Made by a program: the position numbers and the translations under genes. A stretch of 64,000 nt of DNA from Cygnus atratus. Taxonomy: Eukaryota; Chordata; Aves; Anseriformes; Anatidae. Within the stretch, counting starts at the first letter, position 1. Each line of letters opens with the position of its first letter. A model generated the notes under the pieces. It had not been told where the DNA came from. It made no database searches and saw only the letters and a program-made list of their open reading frames with translations. Of this stretch, positions 1-12,769 are shown piece by piece. The stretch covers positions 122,091,614-122,155,613 of the forward strand of contig NC_066363.1 of NCBI RefSeq assembly GCF_013377495.2, read 5' to 3'.

Positions 1-719
1 CATGGTTTTGTGCATCTTTCCACAGATTTGTGGATATTTGCCTAAAAATTTCTTTACGGTGTTTCTTTCCATATTTGTCAACTGCAATGAATGTGAGCCT
101 AAATCATTTGTTGAAGTTTGTGCAGCTTGAAGGACTCCCCATAACTCATACACTTAAGCGTATGGAAGACATTGCAGGTCAGGGCTGACTTTTTTTTTTC
201 TTTTTAAGAGGCTTCACAATGAGTTTAAACATTGGTTGTAGTGATTTAAGATAACTGTATACACAAACTTGTGCATTCACTGGTAGTACTCCACAGTTTT
301 TAAGGGAAAAAATCAAAATGTAAGGAACGAGTTTCTAGCAATATCATCATCAACAAAATCTTAATAAGCCCATTTTTCCTGCTTTAAAGAAGGAGTTTAC
401 TTTTCTTTTGACATTCTCTAGGTGTTTTCTACAGTTTTTACCAACATCGTTTCAAAACTATTTGCTTATCATATATATATATATTTTTTCCTAGCAAGAG
501 TAAAAATCTCCATAAGGATTTGTTTGTTTTTGTTTTGTTTTCTGTGAAAAGTAAGAAGTCTGTGAGCGTTCTGGTAAAATATGATAGAAAATTACAAATA
601 ATAAAGAAAAAATGACTGACGTATTTTGTGAAGAATTGTTTTTGGATAAAAGGGGTTCTTTTCAAGTAAAAAGGCATGTTGTGCAAAAAATTCAATTAGT
701 TCTAGTTTCAAGATCCCTA
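1..719. other. AT-rich non-coding sequence
   Basis: No gene recognised. A short (AT)n run lies at 471-485. Open frames here are short and low in complexity. Confidence 0.6.
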
Positions 720-850
720 TGGGCCATATCCTGAATAGTTATTGAGACAAAGCTCCCATTGAAGTCACTGGGCATACTTCCTGATTAAAGCCTTCAGGAC
801 TAGGTCAACTGGGAGTTTTGCCTGAGTAAGCACTTCAGGATTCGAGTGTA
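720..850. repeat. Ancient amniote repeat relic
   Basis: Phrases such as 'ctcccattgaagtcactggg' and 'ctgggagttttgcctgagtaag' belong to an old, partly palindromic repeat class widespread in reptile and bird genomes. The family name is not recalled with certainty. Non-coding. Confidence 0.45.
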
Positions 851-860
851 AACACAGCCA

Positions 861-2740
861 TTGGGGAATAAATGGGTTAATACAGCAGCCTAATACATTC
901 TCTGCATTCGTAAGCTTTGCTTCATGGAAGGGACGCGGATCTCTCTTCCTCTTGAGGATGGCAGACATTTTATTTTCCTTAATCCACTACCCTTTCCAAA
1001 GCAGTGACGTCTGGTCATAGCCTTTCCCCCCGCCCCTATCTCTCTGGCCAGTGAGAACGAGCCCCCCCCCCCTCCTTGTCAGCAGAAAGGCCAAACCACT
1101 TTTTTAATCCAGTACCAAGGGAGGAATCCCCCTGCCCCCTCCCAGCCAGCCCCATTCCCCTATCCAGGCTGAGTTAGTCATGTCTGACTTCTCCTATTCA
1201 CATTATGGCTACCCTTGTTGCTTTTTGGGTTTTGTTTTGCTTCCTTACTGTTGTTGTTTTTCAGCCAAAGCTGTCATTTATCATGAGAACAAGAGCAGCC
1301 ATGTGTTGATTTTTCTGGATTCCTTTTGGACAGTGTCCCAGTGCTAATGAAGGCCCTTCCAAAGTGCTAAAGAGCTGGTGCCAAAATCAGTTACAGTGAA
1401 AACAATAGGGGAGTGGTGCACAGACAGCACATCTAGTGTGTGTGTGCGTGCATGCGTGTGTGAGCGGAGGGAGCACTTACAATTGTGATTTCGGTCCCCC
1501 TCCCTGAAGGATAATAAATTCTACTGAACTGAGGGGCTCAGATTCCCATTTGCTCAGAGGCTGAGGCACATTAGAAATAAAAGCCAGCGGAAAAATAGAT
1601 GGTAGATGTTCACACATTATGTCCTGTCTGGTCTGGATAATAACACAAAAATCAATGTTGTACGTAAGCTCTGACAATGATGATGGAGCTTCTGCAAGAC
1701 TTCCAGGGCCCTGAAATTCAAGGCTTTATCTCTGCTCACGACTCATTTACCTAAAAACTTTTCTTAAGAGCTCCTGAATATTGATACATATATATTTAAT
1801 ACACTTTTTAAAACCTGAACTACTCTGCTCCTCAGGCTTTACAGCCTGCCATGGTTACGACGCGTGCTAAGCCTCACAGTACGAAGCAGCAGGACAGGAT
1901 GGATGCACACTTCTGCTGAGGGCATGAAGGTGAGGCTGGCACATGCCACAGGCCTCCCACCACTGCAGCAGCCCAAAAACCCAAGCGAGGGTCCAGCCAC
2001 CAAGCTGCAGACAGCACCAATTGCTGCAACTTGGAGAATTTTCACCTCGTAGGAAGCGCGCGGTGACGGCGCTTTCCTGTTATGATTTATCTCGGAGGGA
2101 TTTATGCGTTTTATGAATCAAAACACTGCGATTTCGCAGCTCGGCGAGCGCTTTTTTCCCCAGCCCAGCTTCTGGCCTTGTGCTCCATCTACCGGCTGGC
2201 AGCCCCGCAGCCACCGAGAGCAGATACCTGCCTACCTGTGCGGCCTTGGGCACGGGGAGCCGGCCACTCGTGTTGCCTTGCTGCAGCACCCGTTGTGCTT
2301 TATTAAACCCCAAGTGATTTAATCAAAGTGGTGTTTGCCCAACACATCCAGGAAGCGATACTTTCATTACCAGATGCCAATCTTTCTCGCGTGTGTTTTG
2401 GTGGTGAGCAAGCCGGTTGGCGTTCAGGGGCAGATGCAAGTGATTTGAAAAGGCCTTTCTGTGGTAATACCTACTAATATCACTGCTAATTTTGAGTTTT
2501 GTTCCAGAATAGACAAATATATAGGATTTCAATAGAATAGGACTCATCTGGCGAGTGATTTAATCTACAAATCAGTTCCATTTGCATTCACTATGTATAT
2601 GCTTCAGGTAAATAAAAAATACCGCTAATTTACAATGTTTAATTTTAGATCTTCATTTAAAACGCAGTGTTACTGTACTTATGTACTTACTTTTAACGTT
2701 TATTGTCTTCATAGACGTTGCCTTCTGCAAGATCTAGGAG
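861..2740. other. Unassigned, with a GC-rich patch
   Basis: Nothing coding can be supported. There is a C-run at 1063-1072, a TG/CG-rich microsatellite at 1436-1461, and a CpG-bearing GC-rich patch at about 1850-2300 in which short open frames occur on both strands without protein-like conservation that I recognise. Confidence 0.5.
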
Positions 2741-2744
2741 ATCC

Positions 2745-2930
2745 CACAGATCCTTAGGCCAGAAGGCTCCATTATGCTCATCTGGTCTGACCTCTTGCAT
2801 TGCGCAGGGCATACAGTTTCACACTGGGATTTCTTCATCTACGCAAGTTACTTGCAGCTGAGCTAAATCATAGCTTATAGAAAGACAGTCAGAATGCATA
2901 CAGCCCTGTGTAGCACTCCTAAATCCATAC
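2745..2930 (-). mobile_element. Old CR1/L3-type LINE 3' end
   Basis: Read on the minus strand this matches the 3' end of ancient amniote CR1/L3 elements. On the plus strand one sees 'ttaggccagaaggctccatt', 'catctggtctgacctcttgc' and a downstream 'tagaaagacagtcag', the usual order for these relics. There is no coding capacity. Confidence 0.65.
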
Positions 2931-2935
2931 GTTAG

Positions 2936-5900
2936 ATTTCCTTTGAAACCTAGTACCCAATTAGAAGTTTCCGTCCCTGCTCCCCCCTCACTATCAGAAG
3001 AGTCCCTTATCCCCCCTTGACTGCACTAAGCTATTTTAGATGTAACTTTTATGTATGTAGATGTTTCAGGAGAGCTCTGATTTATCAGCAGTCTCCTCTT
3101 CTTTCACCCCTTATTCAAACATTTCAACAGAGCAACAGATGGTCCTTGCGGGCCATTTGCTGTGATTGGAATTGTACCGTCCCAAAGAAGGGCTGCTTTC
3201 TTAGAGCTAAAAGTGAGTCTAAGTTTTCTTAACCAGTAAGAATGTCAAATGATGCCTCGATCTTCCTTGCTACAAAAGAAAACACGCTTCCCAACAGTTG
3301 AAGGGTGAAATCTGCAAACTTTAAAAATCATCTCTCAGCATATGGACTATCATACCCTTATAGTCACAGAGAAGGGAGATTTTGAAGGTACAACAGAGAA
3401 AATTCCTCATTTTTGTCCCTGTACCTTTGGATCCTGAACTTAGAATGACAGAAATGATTAATTTGGAAGTATCCTCGCTTCTCATTATTTATTGATATCA
3501 TTGGCACATTTAAGCATTTGTAGGGTCTAGTTTCAATTTTGTACCATACTGATGCATCTTAGAAGAGCAGGAATTATATGAGCCAAAAGCTTTATATCTT
3601 AGTACAGAAAAGGATTGGAATAAAAAAAGCTCTCTAATAGACTTTTAATGATCTCTTTGAATTTTGCAAACCTTTCCATGTTATGAACTAACACAAAATA
3701 TATCTGAGGGTCTAAGTAAAGCGTATAATTGTGCATGAAATTCTTTGGATCAGCTCTTCTAGATGGGATATAATTCTGCTTGCCTACAGAACACTGTTAC
3801 AGTTTTGTAGACCTAAAGGTATGCGGTTGATATTCCTTATCCTCTTATTCCAGTGACCTCAGTGCCCATAGGTACTTTGAAATCTGCACTCAAATTCACA
3901 TTCTAGTCATTCATAAATCTTTGGGAAATATGAGCCAGGCACCCTGATTCTTCATGGTACTTGTTCTGTATTTTTTTCGTAGTTGACCACCTAAAATGAA
4001 TTGTGGGGTACGGCCATCTCCCTATGGGATGCTTAGGCCAGATGAGGTCCATGACTTGGATGCACAGCAATGTTTTGAGCTTGATGTATTGGTGACATTC
4101 AGAACTGTTAAGGCTCCTGGTAGAGGCCCACATGAGGCCTTCTGCTGAATTTACTTTGTGCCTGTTTTACGTAAAACAGGTTTCAAACTCCTGATAAAAG
4201 AGACTGTAATAAGGATCTTCCTTCTTCCCCTCTAATGACATCTATGGACAGGTATTCAGGGTCCTTTTTATGGGCACGAAAAATATAAGTTTGAACGCTG
4301 TGCGAATGTGCCATACTCCAAATCCTCTGAATCCTATCTTCTGGGTGAAGGCCGTAACAAATAAAGCTCTGCTGTACGTGACCCCAGTGCCTGTTCCTAC
4401 AGAGAAAACATTTTGTGTGGATCTCAGTGCTGCTGTATCTGGAGCGTGGACTCACAGAATGCACTTTCAAAAGATCTTGTCCCTCAGGAACTTGGGGAAA
4501 AGGGAACTTGGGGTTAACTTCTAGATTTCATCTGGGTAGATGGATGCTGGCCCCAGCACACTGAGGCAGCGCTGGCTGTTTGCAGGGGCACCACTTTTGA
4601 TAGGAGACAACTCTGAAGTCAGGGATTTGGCTTTGAAGCTTTTCTGGTGTCCAGCAGAGCCAAAGCAAGGGCAGAAGAGGACAGGTATTCCCACTCAAGA
4701 TGCCACGCTGAGAGGATTGCCAAATGGGGGCAGTTATAATCAACCTTGCTGGCTTATGCTGCATGCAGAAGAAGCATTAGTAGGCATGTGGTTTTGGTTG
4801 GAGGAAGCAGACCCAGGTGAACAGCCACAGCTGAAGGCATGGGAAAAGGAGATGGGGTGGGGAGGGCCCAGATCTGGGTCATGTCCCAGTGGAAGCAATG
4901 GCTTCAGGCCCAAAAAAAGACTGTACTGAGTCTGTCGGTCCTCATCTGAGCAGAGATTTTATTCACTACGTTTTTGGCTGCCTCTGGTCTTTCCTTATGC
5001 CCAGCTTTATGGAATACAGACTTGAACTGATCCAGCCTCTTGACTCGGTGGTTTGACTTTGTGCCACAGGCTGTTCACAGTTTGTCTTTAGTGAGACAGA
5101 CTAGCGTACAGCTTGAGCAAAGGGATGATTTAAGCCTGTGATCTGAACCCTTGGACCAAGACGTAAGAGTGAAGAGTCACCATGCGTGAAGTCAGGTTTT
5201 GAGAAGGCAACAAATTTTCTCTCCATTGACAAAAAGGAGATTTCTGATTTCTTCCATAAGTTAATACTACCTCTTTCATTCCTCATCAGATCCTGTGCGG
5301 AGCTCACTTTAACCAGGTCCATTGGTGAGGTAAAATAAACTGGGAGGTTTCAGATGGATAAGACATAATAGCAAGAGGGAAGGCTACTGAGGAAAATATG
5401 TTGATTTAGCCAGAGAAGAGAAGTAGGTGTGTTAATCAAGATAGTTCTGGATTATGGAGGTAAACCCTGTGATTTTGAACTGCAGTCACAAGGTGAACTC
5501 ATAAAGTGAACCTTTACATTTTTATGTCCTATGGGGAATTCATAACCCAAATTAGATGACAGATTCACGTATCTAATGCAGAAGAATTAGATGCCTAACA
5601 ATAGGAAATGCAGAAAGCAGCATCCTGAACAGGAAGCTATAGGGGAGGATTTATGCAAAATGCCAGTAGAACTTGCCTATAATTTGAAAATTTTCTGATT
5701 TCCTCACGTGTTCAGAACTGTTTGCTCTGTGATCACCTTTCTACAGCATGAAGCACAAGCTCCAGTTTGGACCAGATTTAGAGCAGGCATGACTGCAAAC
5801 TCTGTTTAGGAGTCCCTGGGGAATCCTGGAAAGCTACATGTGCCTGAGACAGATGAGCTTTTGTGGTGCCCATCTTGACATAATCTCCTACCACAAGGGC

Positions 5901-6095
5901 ATGACAAGGAAGTTCTCATCAGCCTTACAGGGACTGAACTCAGGCCTAGAAGGGCATAATAAACACCAGACCATGGGGTACCTGGTGTGACAGCACTTTC
6001 CGGTTTTCTATTTTGCTTTTCAGGGTTGAGTCACTGTGCAATTGTGTATGCAACAGTGATGGGAACACGAAGAAATCCTTTTAAAAGGAGCCCTG
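2936..6095. other. Unassigned single-copy-looking DNA
   Basis: The longest open frame (4540-4929, 129 codons) has no recognisable domain and overlaps an antisense open frame, so it is not called a gene. A perfect 20-base palindrome sits at 4161-4180. Confidence 0.5.
4161..4180. repeat. Perfect 20-base palindrome
   Basis: CCTGTTTTACGTAAAACAGG is its own reverse complement with no spacer. The symmetry does not extend beyond these 20 bases. Function unknown. Confidence 0.9.
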
Positions 6096-6099
6096 TTTC

Positions 6100-6165
6100 T
6101 GGTGAGGTGGTTATAGCACTCAACTGGGTTGGATGTTCAGTCTCAGAAGGCAGAGGTTAATGGTA
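6100..6165 (+). mobile_element. Possible tRNA-derived SINE head
   Basis: 'Ggtgaggtggttatagcact' followed by 'caactgggttgg' resembles the A-box-containing 5' head of MIR-type SINEs (agtggttagagcactcgcctgg). No clear B box or body follows before the CR1 at about 6200. Confidence 0.35.
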
Positions 6166-6199
6166 TGTATGTTACCTGATAGCTGTTAACAAGTGAAGA

Positions 6200-6745
6200 G
6201 CTGCAGTGGACTGTACCGGGACTTGTCCAGTTTAACATATTTATCAACAAACTGGAGGAGATGACAGACTGCACTTGTCAAGTTCACAAATGACACCAAA
6301 ATGTGGGGCAAGAGCGAGAATGGTGACCTGCTGATATGCTCGAGGGCAGGGTCACCATCCAGAGGGATCTAGACAGGCTGGAAGAATGGGCCAACATTAT
6401 GAAAAGAGCCATATGAAATTCAAGGACACATGCCAAATCCTGCACCTGGGATTGCCTTGCAGTGATTCAGGCTGGGGATGCCGTGGCTGGAGAGCAGCTC
6501 TGCTAAGAGGGACCTGGAGGCTGTGGCAGACAGCGAGCTGAACATGAGCCTGCTGATTGCTCCAGCAGCAAAGGTGGCCAACGGCATCCTGGGCTTTAAT
6601 AATAACAGCATGGCCAGTAAATGGAGGGGAGTGACCAAAATGGGACAAAACCAAATGGTACATAGCCTTGACCATCATACTATGATCTCAGAGCTGAACT
6701 GAATTTGAACCAGAGACTTCCTGAGGTCCCTTCCAACCAGAATTG
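6200..6745 (+). mobile_element. Truncated CR1 LINE with internal deletion
   Basis: Contains a broken ORF2 segment. 'Ccagtttaacatatttatcaac' (NIFINKLEE-like) is followed by a KFTNDTKMWG stretch near 6280-6305, corresponding to the FADDTK region. Then come a DLDRLEEWAN-like segment (6370-6395), an AKSCTWDCLA-like segment and SELNMSLL (6535-6552). About 6600-6690 jumps toward the 3' end, and 'cctgaggtcccttccaaccagaattgtcc' (6720-6748) is the typical 3' end. The region between the 'qvak-kan' segment and the 3' end is largely deleted. Confidence 0.85.
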
Positions 6746-6869
6746 TCCTCAGATCCTTTGAATACACACCTGGAGTTTTTCTTTCTGGAAAAAGTAGCAC
6801 CTGTCTGGATGCAAGGAAAAAATCCTGTCATTCCTATGCTGTAGGCGTGAGATAGACTCTTGTGTCTTG

Positions 6870-6970
6870 TAATGGCCTGGTGGTTAGGGTTTTTCCCTGG
6901 GATGTGGATTTTCTGCCTCTGAGCTTGACAAGTCTAAACCCAAGTCTATCACTCCCTGAGTGATGTAAAT
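6870..6970 (+). mobile_element. MIR-type SINE relic (tRNA-related head)
   Basis: 'Tggcctggtggttagg' at 6873-6888 fits a polymerase III A box. It is followed by 'ccctgggatgtgg', a phrase typical of the tRNA-related head of amniote MIR-type SINEs. The B-box area is degenerate and the core is barely recognisable. Confidence 0.5.
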
Positions 6971-6979
6971 ACTCAGCAA

Positions 6980-9900
6980 AGGGCAGATGCCAACCATATT
7001 GCTCTGTTGTGACACAGTAACATATAATATAGTTGTCATATGCTGTCATATAGCCCCATCCTCATGTGTCCTTACAGTAGACCCTAAGTTGCTACTGATT
7101 GTGCTCATGTCACCCCTTGCTGTCCAGAATTCATAGCTGCATGTCCTCTCTGGGATCAGTGCCTGCCCTGTTCTCACAGGAGCTGAAACTGCAGCCTCAC
7201 TTGCACCTATAATGCTGGGGACTGGAATATTCATTCAGCCTAAGGGTATATCAGAAGGAATATAGAGCAGCTAGCCAGGATGAGGTCCTGGCTCCCACCT
7301 GACCATAAATGAAATGCGAAGTGTAATGTCTTCAACAGGACTGGCTGCAATGGTGGGGGATCACAACTTAGGGCTTTCTCTGGGGAAATGGGAGATGAGA
7401 ATTTAATCCTTCAAAACAAGCAGCAAACATGTTTATACCCTCCAGAATGACAATTCGAATACTAAATGTGAAGCCTAGGTGGGGCAAGGAACCATGACAT
7501 TTTATCTTGTGAGCATGCTCTGGACCTGCAGACCTTGTTTGTGAGCTGGGACGGGCTTCTCCTGTGGCTGTGCAGCCCCCTCGGAAGAAAGGGGCATACC
7601 TTAAGAGATACGTCTGTAAGTGAAGTTAGGTAGGAACTTGCAAGGCAACACAGGCGGTGGATCTCTGTGCTGAGTTAGGTCATTGTGTCCTCTGAGTGAA
7701 TCTGGGCTCATGCTCTTCTTTTTATTCAAAACGATTTGCCACGAGATTCAAATCGCTGCAAGTCGATACATTGGGATACACGGATGTAGCTACCTCATTT
7801 CCCTCCTTTCAACCTGCTTATACGTGCTGCTTGAGTGATATGGGAAGGATTAAACATTCTTCCAGGCAAGAGATCTATAGAACAAAGAAGGTTGATGGGG
7901 AGGGAAGGATAGCAATATAATTTATAAAAAGCTCTTAGAAGCAACAGCCTTAGCTTTCTACTATCGTGGAGTATGCCTGAAAATAGCAGGTAATGGGACC
8001 GATGTCCCTTTAAGAATTCTTGAGGTTACTAATGGATATAGGTCATGGTGACAGCCTTAAATAAACCTTCAGTAATAAACAAATCATTTTGAGTTTTCAT
8101 AAGATTAACCATCACTCTAAGGCTGCTCCAGTAGGGCTAAGAATGCGTGAAGGAAATGAGCATGATAGATCATATACATCATACTGTCATACCCCAAGAA
8201 AAGGACAAAAAAAAATCTTTCAAGGAGGCTCACACTGTATTCCTGATAAAAGCTGCTAAGAATGTGCATTAATATTAATCCTCTATTTTACAATAAGCTA
8301 TTCACAGCCTCTACACAAAATGCAACATTGCATCAGAGGAAAATGAAAACAAAACTTAGAAAAAATATCTCAACAGGCATAAGTATCCTGTTCCCAGGAT
8401 TTGGAAATTGAAACTACCAAGAGGGCTACAAAATCATGTATCCAAAATCACTCTAAGAATAATAAGGAAGTTTATACTTAATAGAAATTCTATCTCTCTC
8501 TCTCTTTTTTTTTCTTTTTTCTGCAATACATTCCTTACATGTTGCAGTTTTACTTTGTTTTCAGTTATTTACATTTAATTTAAATAGAGTTCATAGTTCT
8601 TGTTCCAAAAGTGCTTCTCTTCTGATAGCTTTATTGCTTTCTCACAGTGAGGGAGAGATGCATTTAAACCAAAATATTGCTTGTTCTTATTTGACGCTTC
8701 TTTATATCTTACCATGATCAATGTTTGCACTTGGAGTTCTTACTATGGCACTGAGAAAACTGAACTGGAGTTCAACTGGGTCAAGATGTGATTAAAATAA
8801 GATTTCCTTCTTTAGTAATAAAACCTGCTCTAAACTGAGTGTCACTTCATTATTATGAAGTCCCATTTTGGAGTACAAGCATCTCATGGATTGTTTTTAA
8901 ACCTTTGATACCTCCTTATAATTTCCTCTGCCCCAAAAAGGAGAATGAGTGTGAAAAACGATTTTGGTATATAGCTTATATGTAATAGGGTTCATTGCTG
9001 AAGAACAAAATGAGTTGAGATATCTTTATGGATAATGACCTGCCAATGATTGTAGATACAAGGTGGCATCTTTAAAGATAAGGACATTCACAAATCGATT
9101 AGACAAAAAATCAGTTAAGCAAGGCCACACAGATATATAGCTGTATTAGGACTAAAATGTCCTACTGTATGAACACATAGATGATTGCAAATATTGTAAT
9201 GTCTTCTTTCTTGTGTCCATAAATAATAATAATAATCATAATAAACGTGCTCCTGCCGACAGCCTAAGCATCCCAGTAATGTGAATTGATTGTTAGCATT
9301 TTGCTTTAAAGATAGATTAATTAAGGCTGAATCATATGGCAATCCTTACAAAAATACTGTACATATGACATCTAAATTAATACCAAATGAATTCATCACA
9401 AGTAGGGTAATTACACTGAATATCTAATGAATTAATAATGATAGATCATTTATGATTCATGCATATATATACACATATATATAACATACACACACACAGA
9501 AGATAGCAAATTTTCTGCTACCATATATAAGAGTGAGATCTGTGGTTTTTAGCTCTCTGTGACAGACTTCCTACTGCTTTCCAGTTTGCTTAGCACTGTA
9601 GTATGCCTACTGCTGGGCAAAATGGAGGCAGAGAAGCTAGCTGAAATAACATCCAGGTACGGGTGGTGAGTCACTGTCATAAAGCTGTGATCCTTCCTTC
9701 CTGTGTAACAAAAGATACTGGCTTAGAAGCAGGGACACCATTTTCATGTAGTTTCAAAGTCGCCCCAGATGGACTTTGGATGCTTTTTTGAAGGTGTGCA
9801 GATAGGATGTAGAAGCTGTATACCTCAACATCCTCTAGCAGCAGAGAGAGGTCTGGTGTGACTGCTTCGTTGTGCCAGGAGCCTCCTTTCAATACTAAAA

Positions 9901-10055
9901 TGCAGCAATAACGCTGTATTTTGCTGTCATCTGTCCATTAGCTTCTACAACTTATCTCTACTTAGTGTGAGTGGGTTTTCAGTTTTAGAAATGCTAATAG
10001 CACACACAGGCATGAACAAAGACCTCAAAGTGTTGGACTCCTCCCTATCTTCCAG
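6980..10055. other. AT-rich unassigned DNA
   Basis: No exon, RNA gene or recognisable mobile element. It includes a CT/T-rich tract at 8489-8521 and an AT/CA microsatellite at 9462-9499. Confidence 0.5.
9462..9499. repeat. AT/CA microsatellite
   Basis: Alternating AT, then AC/AT and CACACA runs. Confidence 0.85.
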
Positions 10056-10059
10056 ATCA

Positions 10060-10770
10060 GAGATACTTTACTTTCCCAACATTTAGATTTCTTTTCTCTG
10101 TTATCTGACCCAAACCTCATCTCTCCAGTCTCCTCAGTCTTTTAAAATCTAGACTTTTCCTTTCTCAGCAACTTCTATCTACCTTTGCCTTCAAACTGTG
10201 AAAGTGCCTCATACTGCCGTTGCTTGACTTCCATTGAATCTCCCATACATTACTCTGTCACAGGGCCGAAATAAGGCACCTTCACCCACTAAAAAGGTGT
10301 TTGTCAAGGCCATCATGACCTTTTCCTGGCTGCTGCCCAAGGCATCTTTCTATTTTCATCTTCCCCAGTGCCTGTGACTACCGAGTTACCAATGATAACT
10401 ACAATAATTAATCTCTCATTGATTATTCTCTCCTCAGACATCTTTGACTGTGCTTTACCCAAGTCTCAGCCTTCCCTTTAGGACTAGTCCTTCAGGGATC
10501 CCTTGTTATTTTGGCTCTGTCTTTAGCCTGTTCTATATTTCACCTTCTGGTAATCCCTTGGGAGCCCACTCTCCTGCCCATGCATATAGCTCACAAGACT
10601 ATGTGAGCTTGTCTTCTTGTCTACACCCACTGCCTAGCTGTTATGTCTCTAGTCGTCTTCCATGGCCCTGACATTACTACGATGTCCTCTTCAAACTCTG
10701 CTTTGTAGCATCTGGATCATATTTCTACCTTTTAATTTTCTTCCTTCTCCATTACCAGTATGAATTCCCT
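10060..10770 (+). mobile_element. Decayed L2 LINE, reverse transcriptase relic
   Basis: The C/T-rich coding-strand style and several phrases match L2 ORF2. 'Ttgtcaaggccatcatgacc' and 'tctttctattttcatcttcccc' correspond to the conserved segment before motif A. The translation at about 10480-10610 (TSPSGIPCYFGSVFSLFYISPSGNPLGAHSPAH...) aligns with the VPQGSVLGPLLF-to-YADD stretch of L2, with the usual Thr-His-Ser-Leu-Gly word order. Catalytic residues are lost. L2 is ancient in amniotes and scarce in birds. Confidence 0.55.
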
Positions 10771-12044
10771 GGGCTCCTTGGGAGAGAACTGGTCAAATGC
10801 ACGTGACATGGACTCTCAGCAGAGGGTCATGATAGTGTCAGGACTCTGGAGCCTATAAATCTTTATCTTACTGGAACTGAGGATAAGATAGACCCTGTTC
10901 ATGGCTTTCGGTGTCTACCCTGCATGTCAGGAGCAAGCCTCATGCCTGATAGCAGAGTAACCAGGAGGGATTCCTCAGCGTAACAGTCCAGCTCTGGAAC
11001 TGGTACCTTCCCTGCCCAAATCTTCTCTGCAGTTGTTAAGTCTCCTCATAACTCACCGAAGGAATATCAGCCTTCATCTGGTTTGCACTTCATTTCTTCT
11101 AGGGCGCCATGATGCAGGTAAAAAAATCTCTGTGTATGCACACACGCAGTTCACTTAAGTGCCTGAGACTTGACCGATCTTGTCTAAATAATACAGAAAG
11201 CATATGAATTGGGGTAAGGTTAATAAAGCCATGAAGCTTTCATGTATTTCCACTATCTTGATTTTCTCCTTATTTGGATGCAGTCTTTGGGCTCTACTCA
11301 GAGCCATTTAAGAACACAAAAAATATTTTTCCTGTAACTCTGAATTATCTTTTAAACCAAAAGTTTCATTCAGTTCAGTTTAGTATAGTTGGTCCGGTCA
11401 ATAAAGAGGGTCTTCTTATTACAAAGGCATATCTTCTTGTTCCCTTCTCTTACTTTAGGCCCTCTGTCTTTGCCATCTCAGCGAGTATCTTCAGTGTATA
11501 TCTTCCAATACCCGATTCCTTTGTTTTGCTGCTGGCTCTTCTTTCCTTTCCACTTCACCCGCAGACTAGCTGGAGTAAAGTGCTTCTCCTTGCTTCTGCT
11601 GACCCCCTTGGCATTGTCTGTATAGAGTAGAGACATGAAGATCTCTATTATATACAGTCTGGGAAAGACATACTTATGGCCTTGTGAGTGAATACACAGT
11701 GCCATTCAATGATACAATAGTTTTCATAGGAACAGTTTCATCATATCGAACACAACTGTGAATTTACGCTGGCAATCTTTGACCCATTTTTCATCTCCTC
11801 TTTCTCTTATTTCCCTTCCACCAATATACTTGGCTGATGCTCAGCAGAAAAGACAGTACAGTAACCTAATTCTTTCTCCCCCTTTTTAGCTTCAATGTGC
11901 ACTCCCAGTTGCTGCGATACCTTTGCGTAGTTGTACAGCCTGGGACCCTGCCGTACCTTGAATCAGTACTTGTCATGTGACTTCAATCCAGGCAAAAATG
12001 TGTTTACCATCTGGCAAATTATCTTCCTCGCCTACCACACCCAC
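10771..12044. other. Unassigned, possibly containing more L2-derived sequence
   Basis: Pyrimidine-rich stretches at about 11400-11600 and 11780-11890 could be the middle of the same L2 copy, but I cannot align them convincingly. The remainder shows nothing recognisable. Confidence 0.4.
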
Positions 12045-12210
12045 ACAGAAATCGGGAAGGGAGCTCAAAAGGTCATCGGGCCCATCGCTTGCCCCAGGGC
12101 AGGATCAAGCTACATCTACAACATTCCCAACAGATGTTTATCTGGCTTGTTCTTAAAACCTTCAAATGTGGAGATTTTCCAAGCTCCTCATGCAGCGCTC
12201 AATTCTTCTT
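12045..12210 (-). mobile_element. Old CR1/L3 fragment, inverted within L2 sequence
   Basis: The plus strand shows the reverse complement of a CR1/L3 3' region: 'gtcatcgggcccatc', 'ccagggcaggatcaagctac', 'acagatgtttatctggct' and 'cttaaaaccttcaaatgtgg', in the order usual for these relics. The L2-like sequence appears to resume after it. Confidence 0.65.
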
Positions 12211-12239
12211 GCAAATTCTTAATGATCCTTGGTATCCTG

Positions 12240-12765
12240 AGCTCTTCAATTACAACCTCTCACATTCCCCCTTTAAATTCAACCTGCTTATCTGCTCGTT
12301 CAAAGGCTCTGCACAGCTCTGGCTCCATCTGTCCCTGGTTCTTTATGAGAGTGTCTTCACAGGGTGTCTGGGTGCCTTTGCCCTCTTACTGATTAGCCAC
12401 TTAAGCCATGTATCTCTCCTCACTTACATTCTGCACCCACCCATCTCCCTATCTCCATCTGTCTGGCGTCCCTTTGCCCCAAAATCTCTTCATCAGGCTT
12501 TCACTTTCACTCTCAGGAACTTTCCCCTTCTCTTTGTGAATAAGTGGACTCTAGTTCACTCAAACTGTGCTTTTTTAAGGAAGCCAACCCCCCCTCCCTT
12601 CCAAACCCAGAAGTTACCATTCAGTCCGCCACCCCTGTTCACCCAGCCAAGTTTATGGTTTTGTTTGCCTTCATTAGCCTGTAAACTCATTTTGGGTGGG
12701 GCTCTTTTCTGCCCTTTGTTCTCCACTGTGTTGAATGTGCTGACAGTGCTGAACTCTCAATAATT
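12240..12765 (+). mobile_element. L2 LINE 3' end relic
   Basis: The end of L2: 'aaggaagccaacccccc' (about 12580), then 'agcctgtaaactcattttgg', 'gtggggctcttttctg' and finally 'ctcaataattaatag'. This is the recognisable L2/MIR 3' tail (tgtaagctc...gggcagggactgt...ctcaataaat). A 224-codon open frame covering this region is a by-product of the repeat and not a host gene. Confidence 0.65.
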
Positions 12766-12769
12766 AATA

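Noticed and set aside
4540..4929. 129-codon open frame as a possible exon
   Set aside because: No recognised domain, an antisense open frame overlaps, and no convincing splice context could be argued.
12089..12763. 224-codon open frame
   Set aside because: It runs through an inverted CR1/L3 piece and an L2 3' end, so it is repeat-derived and not a gene.
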